A stretch of DNA of 64,000 nucleotides from CAYWMD01 sp964458575 (GTDB lineage: Bacteria; Verrucomicrobiota; Verrucomicrobiia; Limisphaerales; JADLHS01). Location of the stretch: NCBI GenBank assembly GCA_964458575.1, contig CAYWMD010000005.1, positions 124,001-188,000 on the forward strand, read 5' to 3'. How positions within the stretch are numbered: the stretch's first letter is position 1; each line of letters begins with the position of its first letter. The notes under the pieces were generated by a model. It ran no database searches and was not told the DNA's origin. It saw nothing but the letters and a program-made list of their open reading frames with translations. This document shows positions 17,821-26,745 of the stretch, piece by piece. Made by a program: the position numbers and the translations under genes.

Positions 17821-19095
17821 TCAAAAGCGAAAGCCCGCCGACACAAACACCGCGTGGCTGATGAAATCATACGTTCCGTCCGCCAGTCCATCCACGGTGG
17901 GCACCGGTTGGGATGGCGGAACGCTGCCGCTCACCTGGCGGTTCGGGCCGTATCCGAGTTGATAGGCCACGTCGAAATCGAACCGCCGGCCCTTGTGCCC
18001 GACACCGATGCTGAAGAAATGCCGGTCCATGTCCACGGTGGTGGGAAGGTAATAATCGTCCGGCACTGAGTTTTCGTTGAAAACATAGCCGGCGCTCACG
18101 TGCCATCCCTTGTCGAAATAGCGTGTCACGCCGAATTCGTACATCCAGCTCGCGTCCCATTTCAAGGTCACGGGGATGTTTTGCGGCCATTGATTCAGGT
18201 ACGGCGGCCAGCCGCCCGCGGGCGTCGCCTGGCGGATGGTGGTCGAGCCGAAACGGCTCCAACCCGTGTAGTCCGCGTCAAACTCGAAGTTCCATTTCGG
18301 CGTCGGCCGATACGAAATGCCGAAGACCGCCGTCAGCGGGAAATTAAAATCCGTTTCCGCTGCCAGGCGCGTTTCGGGAATTTGAACCTGCCGATCGAAC
18401 TCGGTGTGGCCTTCGCAGGTCACCGTGGTCGTGCTGCGGAAGCAGGCGCCGAGCGACACCTGCTCGTGCGGCTGCCACAGCGCGCCCAGGTTGTAGCCGA
18501 CGCTCCAGCCGTCGCCGGTGAAGCGAAAGTTGTCGTGCAGGACCGGGTTTTGGAACCGCCGCAAGCCTTGCTCCATTTCCATGTTTGCATAATTCACCAT
18601 GACTCCGCCGCCGATAGACAATGTGGGTGATAGTTTGAAGGCGATCACCGGATTGATGGTCAGGTACTGGAGCGAGCCTTTCAGAGCCACCGCGCGGAAG
18701 CCGGTGTCCTGCGGCCAGCTCACATCGCCCCCGTAGGGCGCGTAAACTCCGAGGCCGAGGCTCACCGCGGATCCGGCGGGGGTGTAGGCGTAAAAGAAAT
18801 TCGGTGCCGCCGCGTAATTCTGATCCAGGTGATAGGTCCTGCCGGCGTTGGGGGCGTTGCCGGGCGGGCGATAAGTCGGGTCGAAATAGATTCCGTAAAC
18901 GCCACCGCGGACATTGTTGCCTTCGAGTTGCGTGATGCCGGCCGGATTGTAGTAGATGGCGGAGGGGTTGTCGGCCGTGGCGACAAACGCCTCCCCGCGG
19001 GCGCTGGCGAAACCATCCTGGCTGGCGATGCGCAGCCCGTTTGCGAAAAGGGGAGCGGGCAGGCTGAGCATGAGAATGCCCAGGACCAGTTTCAT
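17821..19095 (-). CDS. FadL/OmpP1/TodX-family outer-membrane porin
   Basis: An outer-membrane beta-barrel of 424 residues (start chosen at 19095, where the signal peptide MKLVLGILMLSLPAPLFANG begins). Mature residues LRIASQDGFASARGEAFVATADNPSAI and YYNPAGIT form the conserved hatch/N-terminal plug of FadL-type long-chain fatty-acid and hydrocarbon channels. The protein ends in an aromatic residue (GFRF), typical of BAM substrates. It is monocistronic. The substrate is probably hydrophobic; it cannot be refined. Confidence 0.9.
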   Translation of the reverse strand: MKLVLGILMLSLPAPLFANGLRIASQDGFASARGEAFVATADNPSAIYYNPAGITQLEGNNVRGGVYGIYFDPTYRPPGNAPNAGRTYHLDQNYAAAPNFFYAYTPAGSAVSLGLGVYAPYGGDVSWPQDTGFRAVALKGSLQYLTINPVIAFKLSPTLSIGGGVMVNYANMEMEQGLRRFQNPVLHDNFRFTGDGWSVGYNLGALWQPHEQVSLGACFRSTTTVTCEGHTEFDRQVQIPETRLAAETDFNFPLTAVFGISYRPTPKWNFEFDADYTGWSRFGSTTIRQATPAGGWPPYLNQWPQNIPVTLKWDASWMYEFGVTRYFDKGWHVSAGYVFNENSVPDDYYLPTTVDMDRHFFSIGVGHKGRRFDFDVAYQLGYGPNRQVSGSVPPSQPVPTVDGLADGTYDFISHAVFVSAGFRF

Positions 19096-19272
19096 TGCGC
19101 TATCTCGGTTCATTGTTTGCGCGATACGGGTTCAACCCACTGACGAAACGCCACAGGTACGCAGGCCGGGCGCGCTTGAGCAAGCCTGTTTAACGCGGAA
19201 CTCCCGGCGCGCCCGGCGCGCGCTTTTGGCCGCGCACTTTACTTTGTTTACCTTGCAGGACAATTTACCACC

Positions 19273-20352
19273 GTGGAAAATCGGGTCCGATGCGCGTTGA
19301 GCGTCTGCTGGTTTGCCTTCGTCGGTGTTTCGGCGCAGGCGGCGTTCAGTTCGCTGTATGTTTTCGGCGACGGCGTGAGCACGACCACCAACAACCTGCA
19401 GGGTGGGTCGTTGTATTATTACGGCCAGCGCTATTGTAATGGCCGGGTTTGGGTCGAGGTGCTGGCCGAGCGGCAGGGAATGAACTACGAGTCGAACAAG
19501 AACTGGTCCTATTTCGGCCATTACAGTTCCGACCTCGTCGCCAACATCAACAAGTTCACCAACGCCCCGGATGCGTCCACCGCGCTGTTCGTCATCTGGG
19601 TCGCCAACGCCGATTTCGTTTTTAACATCAACACCTACCCCACGAACAACACCATCGCCTGGAGCAACGCCGTGAACCTGTCCGTGACCAACCATTGGCG
19701 GGCCATCACGAATTTGTACGCGAAGGGCGCGCGCACCCTGGTCATGCCCAACGCGGTGGATTTGATGAAAGTGCCGGCTTACGTTTACACGCCCGCGCCC
19801 AACAAGAGTTTTGTCCGGCAAAGGATCGTTGATTTCAACACGGCCTTGGGCGGGATGCTGCTGCAGGCGAGGAATTCGTTTTCGAATCTGACGATCCACG
19901 TGCCGGACTATTTCTCACTGCTGGACAACATGGTGACCAACGCTGCTGCCTATGGTTTGACCAACGCGCTGCTCGCCGGTCAAAGCGTCGCCGCCCTGGG
20001 CGATCCGGCGTTGGCGAACTATTCGACGAACGGGCCGGGCACAAACCACATTTTCTGGGACGACCTGGATCCCACGGCCAAAGCCCACGCGGTGCTCGCG
20101 GATGTGACTCAACAACTCATTTCGCCCGTCCGCTTCAGCAGCATCACTTCGCTGGGTGCAACGAACCGTCTGGTCGTGGCGAACGTGCCGGTGGGGCGGG
20201 ACGGCTACGTGGAAACGGGCACGAACCTGGTCACTTGGACAGTTTTGCAACCATTTGACAGCACCAACACAACCCAGGCGGTGTTGCTTCCCAAAACCGA
20301 CCCGTTCCGGTTCTATCGTCTGCGCTTTCCGTTGTCGTGGTCCTGGCCTTGA
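19273..20352 (+). CDS. Secreted SGNH/GDSL-like protein with degenerate block I
   Basis: 359 residues, GTG start, signal peptide ending SAQA. The layout is that of GDSL esterases: block I SSLYVFGDGVSTT near residue 31, block III-like VIWVANADF near 113, and a C-terminal DxxH-type FWDDLDPTAKAHAV near 260. The usual nucleophile in GDS is Gly here (GDG), so hydrolase activity is uncertain unless the Ser two residues later substitutes. The last about 65 residues (GYVETGTNLVTWTVL...FRFYRLRFP) form the same C-terminal module seen in the proteins at 59715 and 62239, possibly a sorting or attachment domain. It stands alone. Confidence 0.8.
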   Translation: MENRVRCALSVCWFAFVGVSAQAAFSSLYVFGDGVSTTTNNLQGGSLYYYGQRYCNGRVWVEVLAERQGMNYESNKNWSYFGHYSSDLVANINKFTNAPDASTALFVIWVANADFVFNINTYPTNNTIAWSNAVNLSVTNHWRAITNLYAKGARTLVMPNAVDLMKVPAYVYTPAPNKSFVRQRIVDFNTALGGMLLQARNSFSNLTIHVPDYFSLLDNMVTNAAAYGLTNALLAGQSVAALGDPALANYSTNGPGTNHIFWDDLDPTAKAHAVLADVTQQLISPVRFSSITSLGATNRLVVANVPVGRDGYVETGTNLVTWTVLQPFDSTNTTQAVLLPKTDPFRFYRLRFPLSWSWP

Positions 20353-20368
20353 GTGGCCAAGCTCCCGA

Positions 20369-21937
20369 TCACAGGTCTTTGCGGGGAAAAAGCGGCGCGG
20401 GATCGCCAATTGTCTGGCCGGTCTGCAAGCCGCCCCAGGTTGCGGCGGCGAACTTGTCGGGTGCGCCCGTCAGACCGAGTTGGGCGCAAATCTTCGTCGC
20501 GGTGTCGGGAAGGAACGGCCAGAGCAAGACTGCCAACACGCGGCAAGTCTCGGCCAGATTGTAAAGCACCTCGTCGAGCCGCTTCGCGTTCGCCGGATCC
20601 TTGGCCAGCTTGAACGGCGCGGTTTGGTCCACGTATTGATTCGCGCGCGTGATCAGCGACCAGATGCTCAACAGCGCGGCTTGAAGCTGGTTTTGTTCAA
20701 AAGCCGAGCGCGTTTCGGCGATGGCCTTGACCGCGTCGGCCGCGAGTTCATCTGATCGCGCGGGCACGACACCATTGCGATACCGCTTGAGCATCGAGAG
20801 CGAACGATTCACCAGATTGCCCAGGCCGTTGGCGAGTTCCGCCTGGTAACGCGCCTTGAATCCGGCGTCCGTCCAGTTGCCGTCCGGGCCGAGGTCCAGT
20901 TCGCGCACCACATAATAGCGCAGGGCGTCCACACCCCATTCGTTGACCACCGCCACCGGATCTACCACGTTGCCGGTGGTTTTGCTCATGGGGGCACCAT
21001 CCTTTTGCCACCAACCGTGGGCGAGGACCTGTTTCGGGAGCGGGATGCCCGCCGCCCGCAGCATGATCGGCCAGTAGATGGCGTGAAAGCGCACGATGTC
21101 CTTGCCGATGACATGAATGTCGGCGGGCCACAGTTCGATGGCTGATGACTGATCGCCGCTGGCTGATTGATAGAATCCTGCGAGCGGCGCGGTGGCGGCG
21201 GCATCGCCGAGCGCGACGGGGATGCTGTAATAATTCGTCAACGCGTCGAACCACACATAATTCACGTACTCGGGATCGAACGGAATCGGAATGCCCCAGT
21301 TCAAACGCGCGGCCGGCCGGCTGATGCACAGGTCCTCCAGGTCGCGCGTCTTCAGGAAACCCAGCACCTCGTTCCGGCGCGCGTCAGGCTGGACGAAGGA
21401 CGGATTCGCCTCGATGTATTCGATGAGCCATTGCTGGTGTTTCGCCATCCGGAAATACCAGTTGTCCTCGACCAGTTCCTTCACCTCGCCCCAGCGTGGA
21501 TGCCACGAGCCGTCCGGTTCGCGGTCCTTGTCCGTCAGGAATGTTTCCTCCTTCCACGAATACCAGCCGCGATACGGCGCTTTGTAAATGTCCCCCTGCG
21601 CGTGCAATTTGCCGAGCATTGCCTGCACCACGGCCTTGTGTCGCGGTTGGGTGGTGCGCACGAAATCGTTGTTCGTGATGGCAAGCTTGCCAACGAACGC
21701 CTGCCATTGTGCTGCCAGTTCATCGCAATAAGCCTGCGGCGATTGTCCCCGTGCTTGGGCCGCCTGCTGCACTTTTTGCCCGTGTTCGTCCAAGCCGGTC
21801 AGGAAAAAAACATCCTGGCCCAAGCTGCGTCGCGCCCGCGCGATCACGTCGGTCACAATTTTCTCGTAAGCGTGACCGAGATGCGGCTGGCCATTGACGT
21901 AGTCAATGGCGGTGGTGATGTAAAACCGTTTGCTCAT
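20369..21937 (-). CDS. metG: Methionyl-tRNA synthetase
   Basis: Charges tRNA-Met with methionine. 522 residues from MSKRFYITTAIDYVNGQPHL (start at 21937; the upstream extension is non-conserved). The class Ia signature HLGH lies at 19-22 and the KMSKS loop is PMSKTTG. The tRNA anticodon-binding helical domain follows, and the protein stops without the C-terminal EMAP/TRBP11 dimerisation domain, giving the short form. The four-Cys zinc knuckle is not evident. It converges with the SGNH gene. Confidence 0.96.
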   Translation of the reverse strand: MSKRFYITTAIDYVNGQPHLGHAYEKIVTDVIARARRSLGQDVFFLTGLDEHGQKVQQAAQARGQSPQAYCDELAAQWQAFVGKLAITNNDFVRTTQPRHKAVVQAMLGKLHAQGDIYKAPYRGWYSWKEETFLTDKDREPDGSWHPRWGEVKELVEDNWYFRMAKHQQWLIEYIEANPSFVQPDARRNEVLGFLKTRDLEDLCISRPAARLNWGIPIPFDPEYVNYVWFDALTNYYSIPVALGDAAATAPLAGFYQSASGDQSSAIELWPADIHVIGKDIVRFHAIYWPIMLRAAGIPLPKQVLAHGWWQKDGAPMSKTTGNVVDPVAVVNEWGVDALRYYVVRELDLGPDGNWTDAGFKARYQAELANGLGNLVNRSLSMLKRYRNGVVPARSDELAADAVKAIAETRSAFEQNQLQAALLSIWSLITRANQYVDQTAPFKLAKDPANAKRLDEVLYNLAETCRVLAVLLWPFLPDTATKICAQLGLTGAPDKFAAATWGGLQTGQTIGDPAPLFPRKDL

Positions 21938-22307
21938 CCGCGCGCAGTGTGGCGAAGGCGCATCGGCATTGCAACCACGCGCAACCGTGAGCGTTGGCAG
22001 TTCAACGGATTCAATCGAGGGAGGTTGGTTCTCGATGGGAAGGGCCGCGGCGGGCGCGATTTGACACTGCCACCGCGTCCCGACGGGACGGAACGTGAAT
22101 AGCCGGTGAAAGCCCACGGGGGTGGACGGCAAAACTACATTCGACCCCGCAGGGGGCAAACCAATGTGCTCTGCGCCGACCTGCGGCTGTTCGGCTTCAG
22201 CCGCTTCGAGGCAAGGTGCGCCCAGGTTTTGTTGGGACCGAAATTTCTGGTGACGTTCCGAGAATCCCGGACTATCGTAACGCCGAGCAGCATCAAACGG
22301 ATGCGGT
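21938..22307. other. Divergent intergenic region metG / prepilin-like gene
   Basis: 370 bp that must contain the promoters for metG (minus) and the first prepilin-like gene (plus). Small open frames here have no recognisable content. No terminator or riboswitch was recognised. Confidence 0.5.
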
Positions 22308-23135
22308 ATGAACCAACCCGCAGCAAGTCAGCGGCATTGTCGGCAACCTCGTCCGGCTGGGGTCGGGCGGAAGCGCCGCGCATTTACCCTCATCGAATTG
22401 CTGGTGGTCATCGCCATCATCGCCATCCTCGCGGCGTTGTTGCTGCCCGCATTGGGCCGCGCCAAGCAGAAGGCCCTCACGATCGCCTGCCTCAATAACT
22501 TGAAGCAGCTTCAGATTTGCTGGCACTCCTACGCGCACGACAACGAGAACGTGATGACGCCGAACAATTTTGTGTATTTCGTGACCATCGGCACGAACAG
22601 CACCAGTACGTTGGGCGAGGATGACATGACGTGGTGCCGTTCGATCGCGCCGCTGGACGGTTATCCGATAGACGAAAATACGTCGCTGCTCTACCGCTAC
22701 AATCAGAACTTCGCCATCTACCACTGTCCGGCGGACCGTTCCACGGTGAAGGATCAGCCGGAGAAAACCCGCAATCGCAGTTACAACATGAGCAACAGCG
22801 TCAATTGCCGGGCGGACAATCATTTTCGGAAGTTCGATGAAGTGCGCGTGCCGACGCAGTTGTTCGTGTTCATTGACACGCACGAGGACGCGATCTGGGA
22901 CGCGACGTTTGGCGTGCTGCCGTTGGGAAGCTGGTGGCAGGATTACTGGCTCGATGTGCCCGCCGACCGGCATCAGCAGGGCGCGAATATTTCGTTTGCT
23001 GACGGTCACGCCGAGCGCTGGAAGTGGCGTGCGCCGAAGAAGGGCATTCCCGTGGGCGGCTACCATCAAGGTCCGGAGGATTTGAAGGATCTCCGGCGGC
23101 TCCAGCAACACATCAAAGGGCAGGGTGGGAATTGA
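22308..23135 (+). CDS. Prepilin-type N-terminal cleavage/methylation, H-X9-DG protein
   Basis: 275 residues. A basic leader of 24 residues ends at the prepilin peptidase site RRA-FTLIELLVVIAIIAIL; Phe would be the methylated residue and Glu5 is present. The hydrophobic helix is followed by GRAKQKALTIACLNNLKQL, and the C-terminus contains the H-X9-DG motif (RHQQGANISFADGHAERW) that defines the family abundant in Planctomycetota and Verrucomicrobiota. It is probably a pseudopilin-like secreted or surface protein of a type II/IV pilus-like system encoded elsewhere. A second member follows 32 bp later. Confidence 0.9.
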   Translation: MNQPAASQRHCRQPRPAGVGRKRRAFTLIELLVVIAIIAILAALLLPALGRAKQKALTIACLNNLKQLQICWHSYAHDNENVMTPNNFVYFVTIGTNSTSTLGEDDMTWCRSIAPLDGYPIDENTSLLYRYNQNFAIYHCPADRSTVKDQPEKTRNRSYNMSNSVNCRADNHFRKFDEVRVPTQLFVFIDTHEDAIWDATFGVLPLGSWWQDYWLDVPADRHQQGANISFADGHAERWKWRAPKKGIPVGGYHQGPEDLKDLRRLQQHIKGQGGN

Positions 23136-23167
23136 TTCCAAAGTTTATCCAAAAAGACTATTGTTCA

Positions 23168-24079
23168 ATGGATCAACGGAACAATCCCGACATGGAACTC
23201 AGCAATTATTTCCGGTTCGCCCCTCGCCCCGTCCCTCTCCCCATCGGATGCCAAGGGGCGGGTGAGAGGGACGGTTGTTGTTCCCGCGTCAGCCGCGCAT
23301 TTACGCTCATCGAATTGCTGGTGGTCATCGCAATCATCGCCATCCTGGCTGCGTTGTTGTTGCCGGCGCTGGCCCGGGCCAAGGTCAAGGCGGATCGCAT
23401 TTCGTGCCTGAACAATTTGCGGCAATTGGGTATTTATCTCCAGGTTTACACCGATGAGAACAGCGATACCTTTCCAGCACACCGCAATCAAAACGAGGGA
23501 AACAATCCCACCACGGCGCTGACAAATTGGTGGGGCACGGCCATCATTGGCTATGCTTTGAATCAGAGCAATCTGTTCCACTGCCCCGCCATCAAGGGCC
23601 AGCAATTCGAGAACGGTCTGCGGTGGGATTGGAAGTTTGATTGCCACTTGGTGGGGTACGGTTTCAATAGTTGGTTCCTGGGGCGTTGGCCGTACCCCGA
23701 CGCAGCCAGCATGACCGGTGGCCGGCAGACTGTGGGTGGAATTACGATTGTCACGCCACGCCAGTTCAAGCGCACCGCGATCATCTCACCGGCTGACTGT
23801 CTCCAAGTGGACGATACCATGCCCAAGAATGATCTCGACTGGAGCAGCAGCAGTTGGTGGCCGCTGGCCTGCATGGATTCGCGCTACAGCACGGGCGGTT
23901 ACGAAGGAGTCTCGACGATCCGCCATCGCGGGTTGGGCGTGGTGGTGTTCACCGATGCGCACTCCGAGGCGCGCAAGGATAAAAACATCAACCCACCGCG
24001 CGATCCGGCCACGGGCGACGCGCTGGCCCTGGTCAATTCCAAATACTGGGATCCGCTCAAGCGCGGCGGGGAACGGTAG
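23168..24079 (+). CDS. Second prepilin-type H-X9-DG protein with repeat-expanded leader
   Basis: 303 residues if started at the ATG at 23168. The pilin signal SRA-FTLIELLVVIAIIAIL begins only at about residue 43, so the leader is unusually long; residues 19-37 (APRPVPLPIGCQGAGERDGC) are encoded by a palindromic repeat (23229-23274). After the helix come RAKVKADRISCLNNLRQLGIY and a long globular domain with the C-terminal IRHRGLGVVVFTDAHSEARKD, the H-X9-D version of the family motif. It is a tandem paralogue of the preceding gene. If the leader is too long for prepilin peptidase, a later unrecognised start would be needed; none is obvious. Confidence 0.85.
   Translation: MDQRNNPDMELSNYFRFAPRPVPLPIGCQGAGERDGCCSRVSRAFTLIELLVVIAIIAILAALLLPALARAKVKADRISCLNNLRQLGIYLQVYTDENSDTFPAHRNQNEGNNPTTALTNWWGTAIIGYALNQSNLFHCPAIKGQQFENGLRWDWKFDCHLVGYGFNSWFLGRWPYPDAASMTGGRQTVGGITIVTPRQFKRTAIISPADCLQVDDTMPKNDLDWSSSSWWPLACMDSRYSTGGYEGVSTIRHRGLGVVVFTDAHSEARKDKNINPPRDPATGDALALVNSKYWDPLKRGGER
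23229..23274. repeat. Palindromic repeat inside the prepilin leader
   Basis: Perfect 11-bp arms CCGTCCCTCTC (23229-23239) and GAGAGGGACGG (23264-23274) with inner CCCC/GGGG. It belongs to the CCCTCTCCC-type repeats found intergenically at 36950 and 43242 in this window, but here it is read through in frame. Confidence 0.8.
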
Positions 24080-24157
24080 ATCGCTTGTCGAACAGGCTGC
24101 GGCCAGGATGGCCTCGCTCCGGGGACGCGCCTTCAACTGCAACCGCGCGAAAACATT

Positions 24158-25267
24158 TCAACGTTTGGGGAGGGCAGGGGAATTCGTTATCACACCGGGC
24201 ACTTCGGACCGATGAACCAGTTGATACGAATTCGGAGGGACGGCGATGATCGCCAGATTATCTTGCGCCAGGGTCGCCTCGATCGCGTAAAGCAACTCGG
24301 TTTTGGTCAGGGGTATTTTGATTTCAAAATAGATCGGCCTTTTGCCGAATCGTTTTGAAGGAATGGCTTTCGCCTTTTTGAGCTGCGCATAGTACGCGAC
24401 GAGATTGTCCGCTTCCGGCTTGGGCGGCGTTGCCGGCGGACCGAAGATGGCGGTGCGCGCCCGCAGGTACAGTCGGCTGAGTGTGGCTTTTACTTGCTGT
24501 GCGGGCGTGGGTTTCGGCGGTGGTGGTTTTACACTCAGCGCCACAGGCGAATTCCTGAAGGTGGGAATTTTGCCCGGATCAATCAACCGCTCGCCCTTTG
24601 CCGGAGCAGGGGCACGGGTTTGGATTTGTGACGCAGTCGCGAGGGGAACAACCTGTGCAAACTTGTCTCCGTCATCAATGATCGCGACGTCGTTCAACGC
24701 GAATAGCGCCCTGATCGCATACGCAAATTCGTCGCGAGTCAGCGGCGTGCGATTCCGAAAGCGAGTGACGCAGATCAGGTTCGGCGAACGAAGTATGGTT
24801 CGGTGGCTGACGTCGGAATACGTTGCCAGGATCTGGTTCAGATCAACGGATAGCCAATGGATAAATCCTGGAGGAATGTCCGCGCTGCCCGGGCTGGGGC
24901 GCGTCAGGCGGGCCAGGAACTGCTCTGGTGGCGCGTTACTCCAACCCACCGGCTGCAAGCGCACGAATTTCTCACCATCCTTCACGGGCTTGATCCCGTG
25001 CTTCGCGAATTCCCCCGCGATGAACGCGAGGGCGAGATTCGTGTCGGTGGCCATTTCAGTAGGCAGTGCCGAATTCAAGTCTGGCAAGTTGCGAGCGATG
25101 AGAACGGATCTTCCAGTCAATTCGCCATAAACATCCAACAAGTCTTCGTTCGGAAAGTGGTGTGCCACGCGCGTCGACGCTGGTGCGGGTGGGAGTTGGG
25201 TTGGGGTCTGCCCGGAAAGGGACGCGGTGGCCAAACCGATGATGAAGCCCGCACAAAACGCTCGCAT
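24158..25267 (-). CDS. Secreted protein with secretin N-domain-like repeats
   Basis: 369 residues from the ATG at 25267 (a 14-residue longer frame exists). The signal peptide is MRAFCAGFIIGLATASLSG. The mature part holds two or three related alpha/beta units: LLDVYGELTGRSVLIARNLP then LALAFIAGEFAKHGIKPV; ILATYSDVSHRTILRSPNL then EFAYAIRALFALNDVAIID; and LTKTELLYAIEATLAQDNLA. This helix-strand pattern resembles the N1/STN domains of GspD/PulD secretins, but no secretin barrel domain follows. Its function is unknown; a periplasmic assembly or binding role is inferred from the fold resemblance only. The gene next to it is adk, transcribed in the same direction. Confidence 0.72.
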   Translation of the reverse strand: MRAFCAGFIIGLATASLSGQTPTQLPPAPASTRVAHHFPNEDLLDVYGELTGRSVLIARNLPDLNSALPTEMATDTNLALAFIAGEFAKHGIKPVKDGEKFVRLQPVGWSNAPPEQFLARLTRPSPGSADIPPGFIHWLSVDLNQILATYSDVSHRTILRSPNLICVTRFRNRTPLTRDEFAYAIRALFALNDVAIIDDGDKFAQVVPLATASQIQTRAPAPAKGERLIDPGKIPTFRNSPVALSVKPPPPKPTPAQQVKATLSRLYLRARTAIFGPPATPPKPEADNLVAYYAQLKKAKAIPSKRFGKRPIYFEIKIPLTKTELLYAIEATLAQDNLAIIAVPPNSYQLVHRSEVPGVITNSPALPKR

Positions 25268-25337
25268 GCTTTGTGCACAGCTTACTTGATCGCGTTGCGC
25301 CTTGTCCACGGCACAAGCGGTCTTTGAGAAACGACCG

Positions 25338-26093
25338 TTACTTGCCCGCCCCGCCGCCGTTCAGCGCCGCCATCGTGCGTTGGTAGGTCGTTTCAGGCGT
25401 TCCAGCGGCGGAAATGGTGAGCAGCAATCCCCGTTGACGATAGTAATCGGCCAGCGGCTTGGTGCTCTTCTCGTAAACCTCCATGCGCAACCGGACGGCT
25501 TCGGGACGGTCGTCTTCGCGTTGAACCAGCTTCCCGCCGCAATGATCGCACACGTCCGCGACGCGGGGCGGACGTCCGGTCACGTGAAAGACCGCCTTGC
25601 AACCGCCGCAGGTCCGCCGGCCACTGAGGCGGGCGACGATTTGCTCGATGGGCAGGTCGTAATTCAACACCGCATCCAATTTGATGTTCTCTTGTTTGAG
25701 CAACGCATCCAAAGCTTCAGCTTGCGCGACCGTGCGGGGAAAACCATCCAGCAGAAATCCACCGGCGCAGCGCAGGCAACGCATTCGTTCGCGCACGAGA
25801 TCGAGCACGGTCGTGTCCGGCACGAGATCGCCGCGGCGCATGTAGTCCAGGGCGGCTTCCAGCGCCGGGGTGCGTTCGGCCTCGGGGAGATTCTTGGCGG
25901 CGCGGAAGATGTCACCGGTGGAAAGCTGGCACGTGCCGAGCCGTTCGGACAACAGTTCAGCCTGCGTGCCCTTGCCCACGCCCGGCGCGCCCAACAAAAC
26001 AAAACGGCGCGGCTGCTCCTGGTTGACCGGCGGCACGCCGCAGCAGGCACTCCCGCCCTTGATCCAACTGGCCCGATCATTTTTCGCACTCAT
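25338..26093 (-). CDS. adk: Adenylate kinase
   Basis: Interconverts ATP + AMP and 2 ADP. 251 residues from the ATG at 26093. The P-loop is GAPGVGKGTQ (35-44), the AMP-binding segment is STGDIFRAA, and DGFPRT lies at 116-121. The LID is of the zinc type, with Cys162, Cys165, Cys182 and Cys185 (CGGC...CDHC). It has a 30-residue N-terminal extension before the P-loop with a Cys pair, and an extra CLRC (106-109), so it is somewhat longer than the usual 215 residues. The 92-codon open extension upstream is not coding-like. Confidence 0.95.
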   Translation of the reverse strand: MSAKNDRASWIKGGSACCGVPPVNQEQPRRFVLLGAPGVGKGTQAELLSERLGTCQLSTGDIFRAAKNLPEAERTPALEAALDYMRRGDLVPDTTVLDLVRERMRCLRCAGGFLLDGFPRTVAQAEALDALLKQENIKLDAVLNYDLPIEQIVARLSGRRTCGGCKAVFHVTGRPPRVADVCDHCGGKLVQREDDRPEAVRLRMEVYEKSTKPLADYYRQRGLLLTISAAGTPETTYQRTMAALNGGGAGK

Positions 26094-26445
26094 AAAAACC
26101 CTTTCCGAACAAATTTCCGTTTCGAACGCAGCGAGCGTCGGCCAAAGGTCCGGTTCGTTCAAGAAGGGATGCGTTAAAAGGCAATTTACGATTTTCCTTT
26201 GCCAAATTCGGCGCAGTTCGCTGGTCGGGACGGTTGAACTGCCGGGCGCATTTCCTGGAAATGAATTTGAGTTGAGCGCAAACGACCGACAACAAATGAC
26301 AAAGGACCGACAGCGGACGTGGCCGGGATCGCGGTAGGTTGCCTCGGATGATATTTTTGAAATCATCGCTTTTCGGGCCTGAATCCGGGTGGGTGGGAAA
26401 AGTCCACCTTGCCAGATGAGTTGAATTCACCTAGCTTGCCGCGCC
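26094..26445. other. Divergent intergenic region adk / feoA
   Basis: 352 bp containing the promoters of adk (minus) and the feo operon (plus). It includes the dyad at 26347-26367 listed separately. No coding frame is supported. Confidence 0.55.
26347..26367. promoter_or_regulatory. Candidate iron-responsive operator upstream of feoA
   Basis: Dyad GATGAT-N9-ATCATC (21 bp, AT-rich centre) about 80 bp upstream of the feoA GTG. The outer GAT...ATC geometry resembles Fur boxes (GATAATGAT...) but the match is partial. It is placed correctly to control an iron-uptake operon. Confidence 0.35.
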
Positions 26446-26745
26446 GTGAACAACAAAGCATCCGCCTCCTATGAGGTTCTGCAAGGCCAGTGCGCCGGGG
26501 AAGCGGTGTGCCCGTTGAGTCACGTGGAGGTCGGCGCGCGGGTGTGCGTCAAACAACTCACCAGCCAGCCGGAAGTCTGCGATCGGCTGCGGGAATTGGG
26601 GCTGGTGGAGGACCAGGAAGTCCGGCTGGTCAGCCGGCATCACAGTGTCATCTGCCAGATTTGCAATGCCCGTGTCGCGCTCAGCGCGGAACTGGCCGAC
26701 GCCATTCTCGTTCAACCCCTCTCAGCTGCTGCAACCGCCCGGTGA
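26446..26745 (+). CDS. feoA: FeoA domain protein (first copy)
   Basis: A 99-residue cytosolic SH3-like FeoA protein, GTG start. Core residues SHVEVGARVCVKQL, DRLRELGLVEDQEVRLV and ICNARVALSAELADAILV match the FeoA fold. It carries an N-terminal extension with a single Cys (GEAVC) and a further Cys pair (CQIC), which could bind metal. It is translationally coupled (GTGA overlap at 26742-26745) to a second FeoA. Both probably regulate or assemble with FeoB for Fe(II) uptake. Confidence 0.9.
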   Translation: MNNKASASYEVLQGQCAGEAVCPLSHVEVGARVCVKQLTSQPEVCDRLRELGLVEDQEVRLVSRHHSVICQICNARVALSAELADAILVQPLSAAATAR

